Positions 34,761 to 49,600 of a stretch of 64,000 bases of DNA are shown in pieces (position 1 is the stretch's first letter; the number at the start of each line of letters is the position of its first letter). Origin of the DNA: Paracentrotus lividus. Taxonomy: Eukaryota > Echinodermata > Echinoidea > Camarodonta > Echinidae. The DNA lies in the NCBI GenBank assembly GCA_940671915.1, contig CALNVZ010000641.1, positions 2,981,552 to 3,045,551 on the forward strand, read 5' to 3'. The notes under the pieces are model-generated. The model worked only from the letters and a program-made list of their open reading frames with translations, was not told where the DNA came from and did not search any database. Both the position numbers and the translations under genes were made by a program.

Positions 34761-34811
34761 GGTAGTGTTGCAGCAAACTGCATTCTAGTCTATGGATAGT
34801 GAGATTCAATA

Positions 34812-37800
34812 CTAAAATGAGAACATGCCTGCATTGCTTTCACCCGGGGGTTGGAGTGATTCCTCGGGCGTGGTCACAACAGCTTGAGGCGGTGCTGGCT
34901 GGTTATACGGTGGCATATACTGGTGTGGTGCTACAGCCGTTTGCACCCCAGGCATAGCCATCGGTGTAGGAGCAGCGCTAGGGGGTGGTGCCTTCCTATA
35001 AGGGGGCATGTATTGGTGTGGAGCTCCCGCCATCGGTACCCCTGGTATGTACCCAGGGGCGGCGTCTTGCACCCATTTGCCTTGAGGGGTAGGTTGTTGC
35101 ATCATCGGAGGTTGTCCGGGGTAAGGGTAACCAGGAGGCATGGATTGAGGGGAATTGACGAGCTGCCACTCGCCTAGAGGTTGAGGAGCTGGCTGTGGTA
35201 CCTGGAACATAAAATGAAATATAAGACGAACAAAATTAGAGGACTAATCGCCGTAACGACACTAGGTAATATTTACATACAAAGTACAGTGTAAACTTGT
35301 TTTTTAGAAGGTCCTTAGGTCCATGGAAATAACCTAGTTATATCAGTAATCTCTTTACATCAGGGTAAAAAAAAAAAGGAAGGGGGGGGGGGAATAGATT
35401 ACAAAGAGCTGGCACTATCAAAATGACCTTGTTACATTTAATAGGAATCTTATTATATTGGACCTCTTTATAAGATTTTCCACTATACCATAAAGATTAC
35501 CCACCAAACACCATATAAAATGGTAAACTAGAGACCACATAGAAATATTACTCCATTTCAAAAAAAAAATTTACGAAACAATTTTGTAGATTAGGTCATG
35601 GGCGACATGCATACCAATTTTCGGCATGATCGCGCCCTCAACGGCCGAGATATCCTAAAGTACCCTGGCCTAGTTAAGGTTAAACACCTCTGTATTTTAT
35701 TATTCAAAGCTATAGTTCAATGAAAACTCCCTATAGAAAAGCATCCTAGACATCTACCAGCCCACCCTAACCCTTATTTGTAAGTGGGGGGGGGGGGGGG
35801 GTAATTGTCTTGGAATTCAATTGTTTAGAGAGTAGTTGTTCGTAAAAATAGGAACGACTTTAAAAACAACTGGAACATGCTCGTGGATACTACTAATGAC
35901 CATGCATAATCACTTAGCACAAGAACTGATTACCAGTCGTTCGTAAAATCATTCGTAACTTCCGAATGACTAGGTGAAACACAGTCCAAATATGGCAAGC
36001 TACACATACCGTTATTTCCCTACGAACAGACACTTGAGAGAAAGTGTGTACCATCCCTGGTTGTGGAGGCTGAGCTGCTGGAGGCTGAACAGTGGGAGGC
36101 GGCTGGACCGGTGGAGGAGGCCGAGCTTGCTGTGCTTCTCGCTGTTTGGTGCCAAGTGACGGGAGTACGTACCTCTCCTCGGGTGCAGGAGGGCTGTCAG
36201 GGGGGAGGGGTGGCAGCTCGACGTCTCCAGGAGGTGGGGGTGGTGGTCCCTCGCTTTCCAGGTTGGGAAAGTCTACCGCTGTTCGAGACTGCATAGCAAA
36301 GACAGAATGGCATTCATTTTATCAACTTGTCTTGTATACACACTACTGTATCCAATAAAAAAAGAATATATTTTAGTATCAAACTTTTGCTTATTTCTAA
36401 AGATTCTGATCAGGGGTCTTTTTCATTATATTTTCAAAATTCAACGACTTTCCATAACTTTCCAGAACAGAAACCTTTGAATTTCCATCTCCATTTCAAC
36501 CATTGTATCACCAAAACAATTTCCAATCTCTGGCAATTGCACCATATATTACTCATGTGTTGCAAACAAGGCCGAAAAAAGCTTAATTTGGTGGGGGTGC
36601 ACATTGTCAAAATAACACCCTTTCACCATTGAGATGAGGGTTCGTTGTTTTTCTTCATTTTTACAAGAGCATCAGTAAGGGAACAGAGAGCTTCGAGCAG
36701 TCCGGGGGGGGGGGGGGGGTTTGCGAGTCTTAACTAAAATGCTTCCCCCAGTGAGATAGAGGTTAGGTATCTTCTCTTTTTTTCCTTCTTAATGCTTATG
36801 ATAGCTATGCGGAGGGGGACAGTGTGCAGGAGGTCAAAAATATACACTCCCCTAGTTAGATGAGGTATTAATGGTGACAGCACAGGAGGGGGGGGGGTTC
36901 TGGAGTATGAATATCACCCCCCCATCGAATAATGGCTTTTGGTTCTCACCTCTTCTTCTTTCTTCTTCATGCTTAGCAGAGCATCAGTGAGAGCACTGGT
37001 GACTTTCAGAGCCATAGACGCATCCTCATCAGACTGGGTCAGAGATTTAGACTTTATACACAAACAAACACATTCATGGTTACTCAGAGATGTGAAAGAA
37101 AACACGCATTATAGATGATATATTTTACATTCATTCATATGTTAATGCTGGTACATTAGAACAAGTACAGATCTTGGTTGCTATAAAAGCCTCTGTGTAT
37201 CTAAAAATGCACATTAAATAAAGACATTTCATAAGTTTATTTCTTAACCATAAAATTGTAACAGAAAGTCCCTAGTATGAGCAAATATCTGCAGTATCTC
37301 TTTCTACTTTATATCTCATATAGCAATTTTCTAAATCTTTCAGATTTATACTAATGTGCCTTTTTATTTCACAGTTTAAAAGTCACCATCTGAAATATAA
37401 TTCTTACATTTCTTTACTGCTAAATAATATGAATGCACCTAACTTTGACCTTACCCTACAGTCACACAGACACTTACGTTTAGTTACATTTTCGTTGCTC
37501 ACTCCTTACTTCATCTTCTATTCTATTATTTCCGATGTATTTCTTTGTTATATTGGATAACAATATTATCACTATTTCCACTGCTGACTATGACGAAAAG
37601 GCATCCGTGGGGATACGCAGGGAAAAAAAAGGAATTTTTGGACGAAACCCCGGACGTAACTAAGTGTCTGTGTGACTATAGCATTAACAAAGCAGACAAA
37701 GGAGCAACAATGGAATAGATGAATAAGAAAGAAGGTAGACTTACAAGAGCTCCCACGACTTCTTCCAGTACTCTAGATGATGAAGAAGATTTCTTTGAGA

Positions 37801-40656
37801 TGAACAAAATAAAAACTTTTATTTATATCATATCAATATACTTACTGAATATATTAAAGGTAACAAATTCAAGCAATTAAGATTATGGTGATTATAAAGA
37901 AAAGAAAGAAAGACAAAATGTGACTGCTTCTCTTCAGCCCTTGAAACCTGTGATTTTAGACATTAATTTCTGTGACCTTTTGACCTAAATTAATAAAGGA
38001 CTTAGTCAGATCATCTTCTTGGGGATACACACTATCATATTAAGTGTAAATGTCACATCTAAAGTGGTTCTCAAGTATTGGCGAAAAACCAGACCATTAC
38101 CTGGAAAACCATAAGATGACCTGTGTATTTCAACAAATTGTTTATGTTTAAACAACTATTTAGTGTAAGTTTTGTACGATTCTATCAGAACTTTTTCCCC
38201 TCCATTGTTATCAGAGCTCATTCAGAGACTAGTATTCTCTGATAAATTGACTACTGCCCATTTCATCTCATCCCACATGGTCTAATTCTATTTTATCTAC
38301 AGTCAGTTCGTCTAATTAACTTTTGGTTCAATTGCCACTTCGCCTATTTACAATTTTTTTTGCATCTCAATTTCTTCTAATGTCCACTTGATCTACATGT
38401 AACACCACTTAGTCAATACCTGTAACAAACTAGTAATAGACCAAATATTCAATGGGGTATTAGACAATTTGGCTATGAGAAGAATTATACCACATAGTCA
38501 TTAGACCAAGTCAAAATTAGACTTAGTACATATTCGACCAAAGGGAAATTGGAACAAGCCGTTTGTAGATCAAATGCATTTAGCCCATGCCCGTACTAGG
38601 CAATGAGAGAACTGGACCAAGTGCTTTTACACCAAGTAGACATAAACCTATTGACTTACCTTTTTGCCAAACCTTGCTTCATATTCCCTCTTTAGTTCTT
38701 GGTCACTCTTAGATCTGGTGGTTAATAAAATACAAGCATGAGGTTAAATCAGTCCATAGCACTAGTTAATAATATGCTGGATTTGCATAGAGCCTACTAC
38801 ATATTCAGGGTTCCCAGCATTTCAAGAAAACAAAATTCCCTGATTAAATCTAAAAATTCCCTGATTAAATCTAAAAATTCCCTGATCATTATTTAAACCC
38901 ATTTCCAGTTTCGCATGTTTTCTTTGTTGTCGCAGAGAACTATTTGCAGTATAAAACACTAGTCGGACTGAACTTTCGATATTTAGGCCAATCATAATTC
39001 CCTGATTTTTTTCCTGATTTCGAAGCATTATTATCAAATTCCTTCACTTTTCCCTGACTGGAAAAAAAGGAAAATATTTTTCCCTAATTTCCCTGATGGG
39101 CTGGGAACCCTGGTAGTTAGACTGCATCTCCAAGCGCTTTACAGACATATCACAACATTAATATTACAATAACATCCTCTTGAGGACATTTCTTTCTTTT
39201 ATTTTCTTTTGTCAAATTATAAGAAGTTTTTTTTTCATGGCATCATAGTAAATTATGGCATACTGTAGAAGAAGAAATACATTTGCTATCTGTGTACAGA
39301 ATGACTATGGAATGCATCTCTAGGTTCCAGACCGATTTCATCTATATTGACAAGAAGCTACATGTACCAGGGATGAATACAGTCCTCTACTGAGGTGCTC
39401 CAGATCAAGCTAATGTATAAGTCATACATTTCACAGGGATTTATTTTTACAAGTCCATCTTCTCAAAAATATCCCTTTCAATATACAGGTACATGTAGTA
39501 ATAAATACATCACAAAAATCATGAAATTTTCCACTTAAAAATTTACATGAATAGTCCAAAATCGTGAAATGCTATGTAAACACAATAAATAGCTTATACA
39601 GTAAATGCTTTATTTCAATAAAATCTTGTAATGAACAGAGGCACGTAGATATATGTCCATACATTTCAAATTAGAAGTGGGGGAACTGCCTCTTTATAAC
39701 AGATTCTTGTTGGATCCATTCTTGTTATAGGCACGATCTCAATTTCATAGTGAAAGTGGGACTACAGGTGGCAGGTTTTGCATCTAGATCCACTTGTTTT
39801 TCCCCCACGGTTTTTCTACTTTTTGCAATAGATACGGACTCTAAATTGAAGTCCTCCTTTATTTCTATGTAGCTATATTTATCCAAGAATAGGTTTTCAA
39901 TAAATTTGATTTCACTATGACAAAAATAAAAAGAAGAAAAAAAAAACCAACATTTTTTCCCGATGAGTGGAAAAACGCACAGGAACGTGTTTAGTCTTCA
40001 CACTCCAGTCTTGCCACAGTCCCAACTTCTTTAACATGCTGATACTTATTACGAAGTTGCACTGGTACTTTAAACTAAACATGATAAATTTGTAATTTCG
40101 CTAGACAGATGAAAACTTGTACAAATGACGCAGCTATAATGTTATTGCTTTGTTTTTGTTTGTATTTCCTTCAGATATTATCACCATATGTTATACAGTA
40201 CGTATCAATAAAAACGGGACAGTTTTGAAAAGTCTGTCAAAATTTTGTTTCAAATTATGATGACTATATTTTTATGTTAATACATGCTCTGAAGTCTTAT
40301 CTTTCAAATGCAATTTTAAAAAAAAAGTTTCGTTCATGCTTGAGCACACACAGAACATTTTTGTCGGGGTCTCAAAAAACGGCTTGCGCACAAAATGGAA
40401 AAATTGAGAAATACGATCATCAGACTTTTTGCTAATCAGCAGTCTTCTTCTAATTTTTGTTCTTTATCTTTGCCACTTTTTGCGAATGATGATTTGAAAT
40501 TCATTTACAAAGCTATTTACTTACTTTAATTGTTTTGTTTTTGTTTTCATTTTAATATGTTATCTTTTTACAATAAATGTTCCTTTAAACTGTTTTTTTT
40601 TTTTTTTTTTNNNNNNNNNNNNNNNNNNNNNNNTTGGTTGTTTAAGTGATTGTTTA

Positions 40657-40688
<32 letters not shown>

Positions 40689-43600
40689 CTTTGTTTATTT
40701 GTTTCGTTCATGCTTGAGCGGGAAAAAAAGAAGACTTCGCTAGGATATTATTTATTCTGAATTATTATTCTGAATCAGGTACTCCCATTCGGATTGATTG
40801 TTAAGTTTCACTGATCAATGATTAAGTAAGTCTTTTGAGTCGATTTCCTATGATTCTTCCTACGATTTAATCAATCATTTGAACGATCAATCAAAAAGTA
40901 ATCGATCAATCATTCAAGAAACAATGAATCATTTGAATAATCAATCAAAGAGTAATCAATCAATCATTCAAAGAAAACAATTAATCAAACGATCAATCAT
41001 TCAAAATGGTAAATCTATCAATCTTTCATTCAATCAATCGATCAATTAATAATTCAATCCATCAATCAAACAAACGATCAAACAAAGCAATCATTCAATC
41101 AAATAATAAACCAACCAACCAAATTCCCTTTCTTGGGTTGACAACATTTTTTTTTTTTTTTTTTTTTAGTCTGAAGGAATATTCAATGCCAAAAGATAAC
41201 ATGTTAACATGTGAAAAACAAAATAAAATCAATTAAATAAGTAGCTTTGTAAATGAATTTTGATAGCATTATTTCGAAAATAATTGCAAAGATAATGAAA
41301 GGGTTAAGAGTAAGTCTGCTGATTAGCAAAAAGTCTGATGATCATATTTATCATTTTCTTCCATTTTGTGCGCAAGCCTTTTTTGGAGCCCGCGACAAAA
41401 ACGTTCTGTGTGCGCTCAAGCATGAACGAAACTTACTATTTTAAATGGCATTTGAAAAATAAGACCTCAAAGCATCTATTAACATCAATATATAGACATC
41501 ATAATTTGAAACGAAATTTTGACAGACTTTTCAAAACTGTCCCGTTTTTATTGATACACCCTGTATATGTAAATGTTTTGCTCTGGAATGATTGAATAAA
41601 ATCTTTTGTTGAAAGAAGAAAAAAATAAAAGTCTCAACTGCCTTCGCTGCTAGAGTGGTTATAATGGGAGTAGACTATATAAGATGTCCATCAAAACATG
41701 TTAGATCGTACCTAGAGGTGGTAGGTTTCCTCTCATAAAGGTCCTTCAGATCTTGAGACATCAGAGGCCTGTCAATCATGCGAGCTCTCTCAATGACTGG
41801 CTCCACTAAAGGCGGAGTTGGAGGACCGCCTTTCTCAATGTACGATGCAAGGAAGGGGTCTCTTTCACGGAGCAGAGAACGATCCCTCTGCCTAAGTCCC
41901 TCCATGTCCAGTCTCCGTGTGTCCTGCATGATGTGATCCTTCTCACGTTGGAGGGCTTCTGTGAGGTATCTACTATGTTCACGTTCCTCTTTTAATTTCC
42001 TTCCAAACGCCATTTCTTTCTCCATCTCCTCCTCCAGCTCTCTCATCTTCAGTGATTTTGGTGGCAAACCTGGTTGAAAAAGAAAGGGTTATAAATATTG
42101 TATTGACTGATACTGTGTTAAATATTACATTATAGTAAATAGTGGTTGAAAAATACGCGTTGCGATTGGCTAGAGCAGTACCACGTGACCTACCTTCAAT
42201 TTGTTATATTGTACATATGTACAATATAACTTTCGGTTTTTGGAGGGTAAAGCCCATATTAAATGAATGGGAAGAGTATCGATTCTATCGATTACCTTGT
42301 TGCGCTAGCGCGTAATAACAGTAAAATGGTGCGCCCGAGAGTTAATAACAATGGATACGCCGAGCAGCAATATACGTCACAATAGCTTAATTAGCACCAA
42401 AGCATTGGCAAACATAAAACCAGATTAGGCAAGGTCAAAGATCTATTTACTATAATAAATAGTGAACGCTCCATCTTGCAACATTACTGGACTATAACAA
42501 CTCCAAATACTAAATTATCCCTCATACAGATCTATTTCACCTCGGCCCGCGGCCTCGGAGAAACAAATCTGCACTTGGGATCATTAAGATTTTGTCGTAC
42601 TTATAATCCAGTATATATTGCGCAATAGATTGTACACTATATAATATTGTCTTTTTCTCTCTCCATCTCCTCCTCAAGCTCTATAATCTTCAGTGACTTA
42701 GGTGGTATACCTGATGAAAGAGGATAGGATCATATATAATATTTGACTGACTGACAGGGTGTGTAATATAACATTCTATTCTCTTTCTCTCTACATCTCC
42801 TCCTCAATCTCTCTAATCTTCAGTGACTTAGGTGGTATACCTGATGAAAGAGGATAGGATCATATATAATATTGACTGACTGACAGGTGTGTAATATAAC
42901 ATTCTATTCTCTTTCTCTCACATCTCCTCCTCAATCTCTCTAATCTTCAGTGACTTAGGTGGTATACCTGATGAAAGAGGATAGGATCATATATAATATT
43001 TGACTGACTGACAAGGTGTGTAATATAACATTCTATTCTCTTTTTCTCTCTATCTCCTCCTCAAGCTCTATAATCTTCAGTGACGTATAATGTAGAAGGT
43101 AGACTTGGTGAGAGGAGATAGGATATGATATTTAATATACCATTAAAGAATCTGTATCAATCCCATCTTCTGATTGGTTGAAAGCCATGTTCTTAACTAG
43201 ATGCCCAATAAGCAATTCATACTGACATTACCCTAGGGCATAGGACATTTATAGTAATTTTGCCCCTAGCTATAGTAAAATTTTGCTGCGATCTATTGTC
43301 TAAAAACTCAACAATGCCTCTCACAGCAGTCAATTGATATAGATACTATGACTGGTTGGGTGTATTATATAACATTCTATTATCCATTTTTCTCTCTATC
43401 TCCTCCTCTCATCTTCAATGACTCTTGTGGTAAACCTGGCGAAAGAAGGATCATAATCAGTTATACATCGTACCATTTTATGACATAAAATCTGTGCCCT
43501 GCAATCAATATCATACCAGGCTACGAAAAGCAACAGTTCTACTCACCGATCTGAGGTGGTTGGTCTGGTCTTCTAGGAGGGGGTTTAGGTGGAGGAGGGA

Positions 43601-46600
43601 GGGGTCTAGCTATCATACCAGGCCTTGCCCCAGGTTTCATCATCATAGCAGTAGGAGGAGGTGCATCAGGTGGCAAGTCACTGGGTACCTCCGCCATACC
43701 AGGGGGTGGCACATCAGGAGGTTGATACCTAAAATTCCAAGTAAAGTTTCAAACAAAAAAAAATTAGCATAACTTTACATTATTAATTCACATTAGAGAG
43801 GCCTGGCTCCACGAGTACACATGCTATTTTTTGGTCCCTTTTACTACCTTCAATGTTTTAATTCTATATAATACATGTTCTATGATTGTCATGAAATGTG
43901 ATTGTTGGTAAATTAATCGAATCAAATCAAATATTTATTTGAGATTAATTAAAATAACAAACAAAATTACTTTCAAATAATCTTATAAAGAATACGTGTT
44001 CTAAATTTCACTGTGGTCACTCGTGCAGTGGTCGAGACCGGCAAAAGCTCTAGGGAGCTTATAAAACACCACATTCTGGTTAATAGGGTAAAGTATATCA
44101 ATCTAAAAGTAAATCAGTAATGACCAAATTTCATTTGAAGAAATGGGAAAAGACAAGTAGGCAATGGGGCAATTAGACCATCTGTACATGAGACTAAATG
44201 ACAACTAGTACCAGTGAGTATTAGTCCAAATGATATCTGGACCAAACTGCATAAGACCAAAATAATATATGAGTGCAAAGTTTGTACCAGAACAAAGAGT
44301 ATGGTACAAACTTAAGCACGCATTCTCTACATAGAGTCAATGAAGCATGAGTCTATTGTTACTGAATCTCTAAAACAAAAGTGAGAACTTTGTACCATAG
44401 TTCTGGAACTCGACTCGACTCGACTACATAATACAGGCCATAGGGTTTCAAGGTTCTAGGAAAACTACCCCCCAGACAACTACCTCTATCAAAAATCTAC
44501 TGCCCAACTCTACACCTAACCCCATTTATGGTTGGGGTGGGGGTAGTTGTCCTGATATGGGGTTTAATTAGCCCACGTGGAACTAGAAAATCAAAAACTA
44601 GACCATCTGCTTGAAGTGGATAGAAACCACTTACCCTATGATTGTTGGTTTGACTTCGATCCTCTCTTTAGGTTTGTTCTTTGGTGCAGGGCGCTTTACT
44701 CCACCGATCGGGACAGGAGCAGGAAACGTTACTGGTTTGCTGAATTCTTCGGGATCCAAGGATTTGAGTGTCACCTGAGAATCTGTAAAACAAAACAGAA
44801 ATCCCTTTTTTTCAAAAAATCACTTTTTGATACTCAATTTTGCATAATTCATATTCTTATAATACTTTGTTGATAAAGATGCAAATGCCAATGCCCCCCA
44901 AAAAGAGGCCAATTGAATGTGAAAATAGTGATTCTATATTTTTCTTCACTCTGCCAATTGAAAGAATTACAGTATTTCATTCAGACTATTCATATTCGGG
45001 GGGTAAATTGTCCAGTGGGTAGTTGTCCCGATATATAGAATTTTGGGCCCTGTGACAAAAGCACATATTCAAAATGGACCTTTTACAATGCACTTGATTA
45101 ATTAAGTGTACTTATTACACAACATATAAATAATCCATGGTTTTCAAAAACCCCCTATGAATTTTTGTGATTTTTGGTCTAATTTGGAATAATGTATTCA
45201 TGAGTGGACAATTTCGCAATTTCTGTGATATTTTCATTACTATGAATAGCCTTTTGTTGCAGTGGAAATTTTCACGAAGATGGACTCACAAAATCTGTGC
45301 AAATTAACACCACCATGAAACTAACCACTTGTACAGTAATTTCACTCACCTGCCCTCATTGTCTTCTTGAGTCTATTTAGAGGCATCTCTGGTGGATCTG
45401 GGTCTCGTCCCTTCATCATCTTCTGTTTACCGTCTTTCTTCTGTATCTCCCAGCACACCTTGGTCAGGCTGGCTAAGACTCCCGTACGGTTACGCTTCGG
45501 GACAATCTCCTTCACCTTCTTCCCGTCTACTTCCTTCACGACTTCTTTGTCTTTCGGTTCCACGCGGCACATGTCCTTGCATTCAGGCCGTTTGATTTTC
45601 TAATTCAAAAGAAACGAAAATCAGAAATCATGTAAATCAGCCTTTATACGAGGTTTGAATATGTATACATGTAATAATAATAATCCTTTATCAACCACAC
45701 AGTGGTGCACTTTATTTTCAAGGCATGCACGAGCACGTCTACTGAACACTTGGAAAGGGGAAAAAATGCATGGGGGCTCAGCACGATTTCGCCCCCGTAA
45801 GGCTAAGAAAAACACAAAAAACACTCCCCTCAACCACATTATTACCATTGAAAACATATACAAAAGATTGATGGTTGAAAAGACCCCCCCCCCCCCATGA
45901 GATTTTTTCCCCTTTACCTTGGACAGCCATGTTGAAATACAAGGAGTCACAGGAATTGCTAACAAAGTTACAGGAGCTTCACTTTTAAATACATGCATCA
46001 CCAATTGTGATCGTGGCATTACTTTACCACGAGTGCAGAGTGGCAAATTCAGATAAATGTCTTGAAATACTTACGATGTATCCATAACGATGACGGTAAC
46101 CAGTCATATGGGCCATGAAGTTATTCTGCTGAAATCTGGATTCACATAGGGTGCAGTAGAAATTGGATTCAGTTTGCCATTCTTGTTTCAGATATTCTAT
46201 GACCATCTCCAAACCTGTAAACAACGGAGTGTGAGGGAAAATTTCATTAGAATAAAGTTTGATTGAAGAAAACATTGATGTAGAGCATGGATATACAATT
46301 TTTCAGAGATGCCAAGTTCAAAAAAAAATTTGCATGAGATCATTCGCATCGTGTTTGAAAACAGTGAGCATGCGGCGCATGTTACCACATGTGCAAGCAC
46401 GCAGTAGTAATTTGTAGCGCGTGCGCACGCTACATATGTTGCACATAGTAAGCTATCTTTCATATAACGATCGCCTACATGAAAACATCGCACTTGCAGG
46501 GATTGATGCGCAACAAAACTGCCGATATTTAGGGTTTTGAGGCTCCAAAATGGTAAAAAAATATCTATAATGATGCTACTTTTTTTCATTTTGCGTGAGG

Positions 46601-49600
46601 AATTGGGCGTTTTGCTTGAGAAAGTGAGAAGGACCCAAAATGCGTGATTCTCATGTATCACTTACCAACGAGTGGTTCTTTACATTTGTCTATGATTGGT
46701 TGAATCTCAATGATGTCTTCACCGGTCACTGTGATCTTCTTCTTCTTTGACCTGCCACCTTTATTCCTCGAACCTTTGATGATATCCTCTGCAATATTCA
46801 TATATTAACATATATCAACGTATCAAAATAAATTAACAAGTATCAACACATATTGACAATATATCAACATATATCGATATAATTATATATTAACATAATC
46901 CTCTACAAATATTTACATATAAGCCAGTACATGTACGTCATTAATGTGGAGAAAACACAATATTGTGTTGTTCCGGTCTGTGAGTCTCTCAGAAAGGCTT
47001 CATCCTTTATGGTTTAGCAACCTCGTGAAAAACATCCATGGAACCTTCCTGCTCCAAGAATATCACCACCTGTGCATTTCAGAATATTATAGATCACCAA
47101 GACATGGTAGCCTCTAGCTAAGGACTCTTACTGTATCCCCCGGAAATGGCTGCCGACGAGATTATCATCGAGATCAAACATCATGTTTCCTGAGACTTAT
47201 TGTAAAGCTCTGCCTATTTCGCGAGCACCTTTTATTATAAATAATAATTTGGTCTTAAAAGTAGCAGAAGGCTCTGTGATATATAGTCACGACAACTTGC
47301 AGCGCAATAAAAAATATCTTTGAACCTATTGTGACAAAGGTATATGTAGAGCGGACAGAATCTATACTTGTTCCCTTAGACAGTATTTTGCAACAAAGAC
47401 TGTATAAAAGGAACTTTTTCCTCAATATAAGATGTCCTCAAGGAGACAAGAATAGTGTTTTCAAGAACACCAAACTGCTTACCGGTACCTCTAAGAGATG
47501 GTTACCACCAAGTTTAGATGTGCAACAATTACGGCTAATAAGAGCATGTTGCAAGCGAGCGGTACGCTTGGTCACAGGATTCCTGGAAGCTAATGGAGCT
47601 TATGGTGCTTTGCACTCTAAGTTTGTTGGACAATCTACTCCCGTTAACTCAAGCTGCTTGAGATAATCTGTACGAAATCAAAACTACATATTAACCAACT
47701 ACCTCTTTCTAAATTTGCCTGATTTGCACTTGATAAAACAAGAGTAGACTGTTTAACAATTAATGCCAAGCAGCGCATATTACTCTGATACGCTTGTCTT
47801 CAAGGGTTTCAGTCGCTGCTTACGTTTCCTTTTTAGTTCTACATTTGGTCACAGTCTACTTCCATTCTAGCAAGGTGCATGGAATTAAGTCCTCACACAA
47901 AAAAATTATCATGTGAACCTGTGTTAACCCTAATCAGACTGGGGTGTTTTGGTAGCTGTCAAGACTGGGGGGGGGGGGGGGGCCATGATGCCCCCCCCTA
48001 AGATCTCGGCCGCCAATCGGGCGACTGCGCCGAAAATTTGCGCGATAATAGTGAGCTATGTAATCTACAAGACTGCGCTGTTAATTTTTCCAAAATAATA
48101 TGAATTTTTTTTTATATGAATTAATTATGCTAATTTATGCATGAAATCATACTTTTTGCTCTAATTGAAAAAATAAAGCTCCTAGAATGCTAATTTTGTG
48201 TATTATTATTCCTTATAGCATTCCTAACAATTGTACTAGAAAAAAAATTCTCGTTTTAAAATTAATTTCTTGTGTATTTTATTGTTTTATGATTTTCTTA
48301 TGTATTTCTTTGTTTTTTCGACCTTATGTTTTTCCTTTCTTTTTACGCAAAAATCATTTAAGAACCATTTTTAAGCATAAATATGCTAAAATAAATTGAT
48401 TTCAGCCAATGAAAGTGAAAATAATCATATCTTTATGAATTGGGTGAGAAAACTCAATTTGCATTGACTTTGTACACAAAATCACGTTTTTGAGCCATTT
48501 TCGGTCTGACGGATATTTTTTAAAATCGTGCAGCATCGTAACGGTATGACCGATTATTGCGAAAATGGTTTCAAAAGATGCGCGAGACTTGAAAGTAAAA
48601 AGTCAGCAAGCGGCGCGATCAGAAAATTTCGTGCGGCGGAGTGGTCGCGTAAAATGTCGAGGGGGGGCCATGATGGCCCCCCCCCCCCCAGTCTGATTAA
48701 GGTTAACTCTGGACTAGGAGAAATGCCCTTTCTTATTGTACATGTATTATCCGTGCTTGCTAAAACAGGAGAAGACTGTACAACATTGAATGCTTCTTAG
48801 AGGACAGCATTACGCTTGACCATACAGGACTTCTGATAGCTACTTACCACCTTTCTTTTGACGCTCTACGTTCTGTAATGGGGAAGAGAGAGAGGAGAGA
48901 GAGAATAAGCACATGGAACATCTATTGACAATTACTTCAAGGTATAACATGTTCTCTGCCAGCTCTTTAACTGACATAGCAGCAATGGTATTCTTTGCCA
49001 CGATATCAGTCACTGACTCGGATCTGCTTTACAATGAAGTCTGTGGTGGATTCCTACTTAGTTGGCTGTAATTCTCGCATTTCGCAATACGTGCCCCTTC
49101 GTTAAGTTCTGTTTGCCCGGTTAATCTCTTGCTCGAGTTCTGGGAGCTGGTTCGACAACTTACCGACAAACTGACGCAATGGCACTGCTACTTGAATATC
49201 CAAATCCATTTGACTTCTATCACTTAATCTATTCTGTGGGATCTCACTACTAGATACAAACTGATGTCTCTTCTGGTTAATAGTGCTTGTGACAACACGC
49301 TAAGCTAAAAATATCCTGAAATTTGTTGACTCTTAGTCTGTAAGCCTCAATCTTTAGAACAGTTGTTGATGTGCGAGTGGGAAATTTGGCCTCTTACCGT
49401 TGGTCATTGGTGGCGCACGTATTGCAAAATGCAAGAATTGAATCCAGCCATTTCAAAACACCACAAATCAGTTGATTCACACTGTATTGCAATGTTTCCC
49501 TCAATGCTTGAATCCAATCATGTATTCATAAAAGTAATAACCGCAATATCAAATATTGCCATTAAAACTATTAAAGTACATCAACATAGATGCCCAATCC

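Noticed and set aside
34884-35177. Plus-strand 97-codon frame
   Set aside because: Exact antisense of the proline-rich last exon of the minus-strand gene; Arg/Trp-rich composition is that of a shadow frame.
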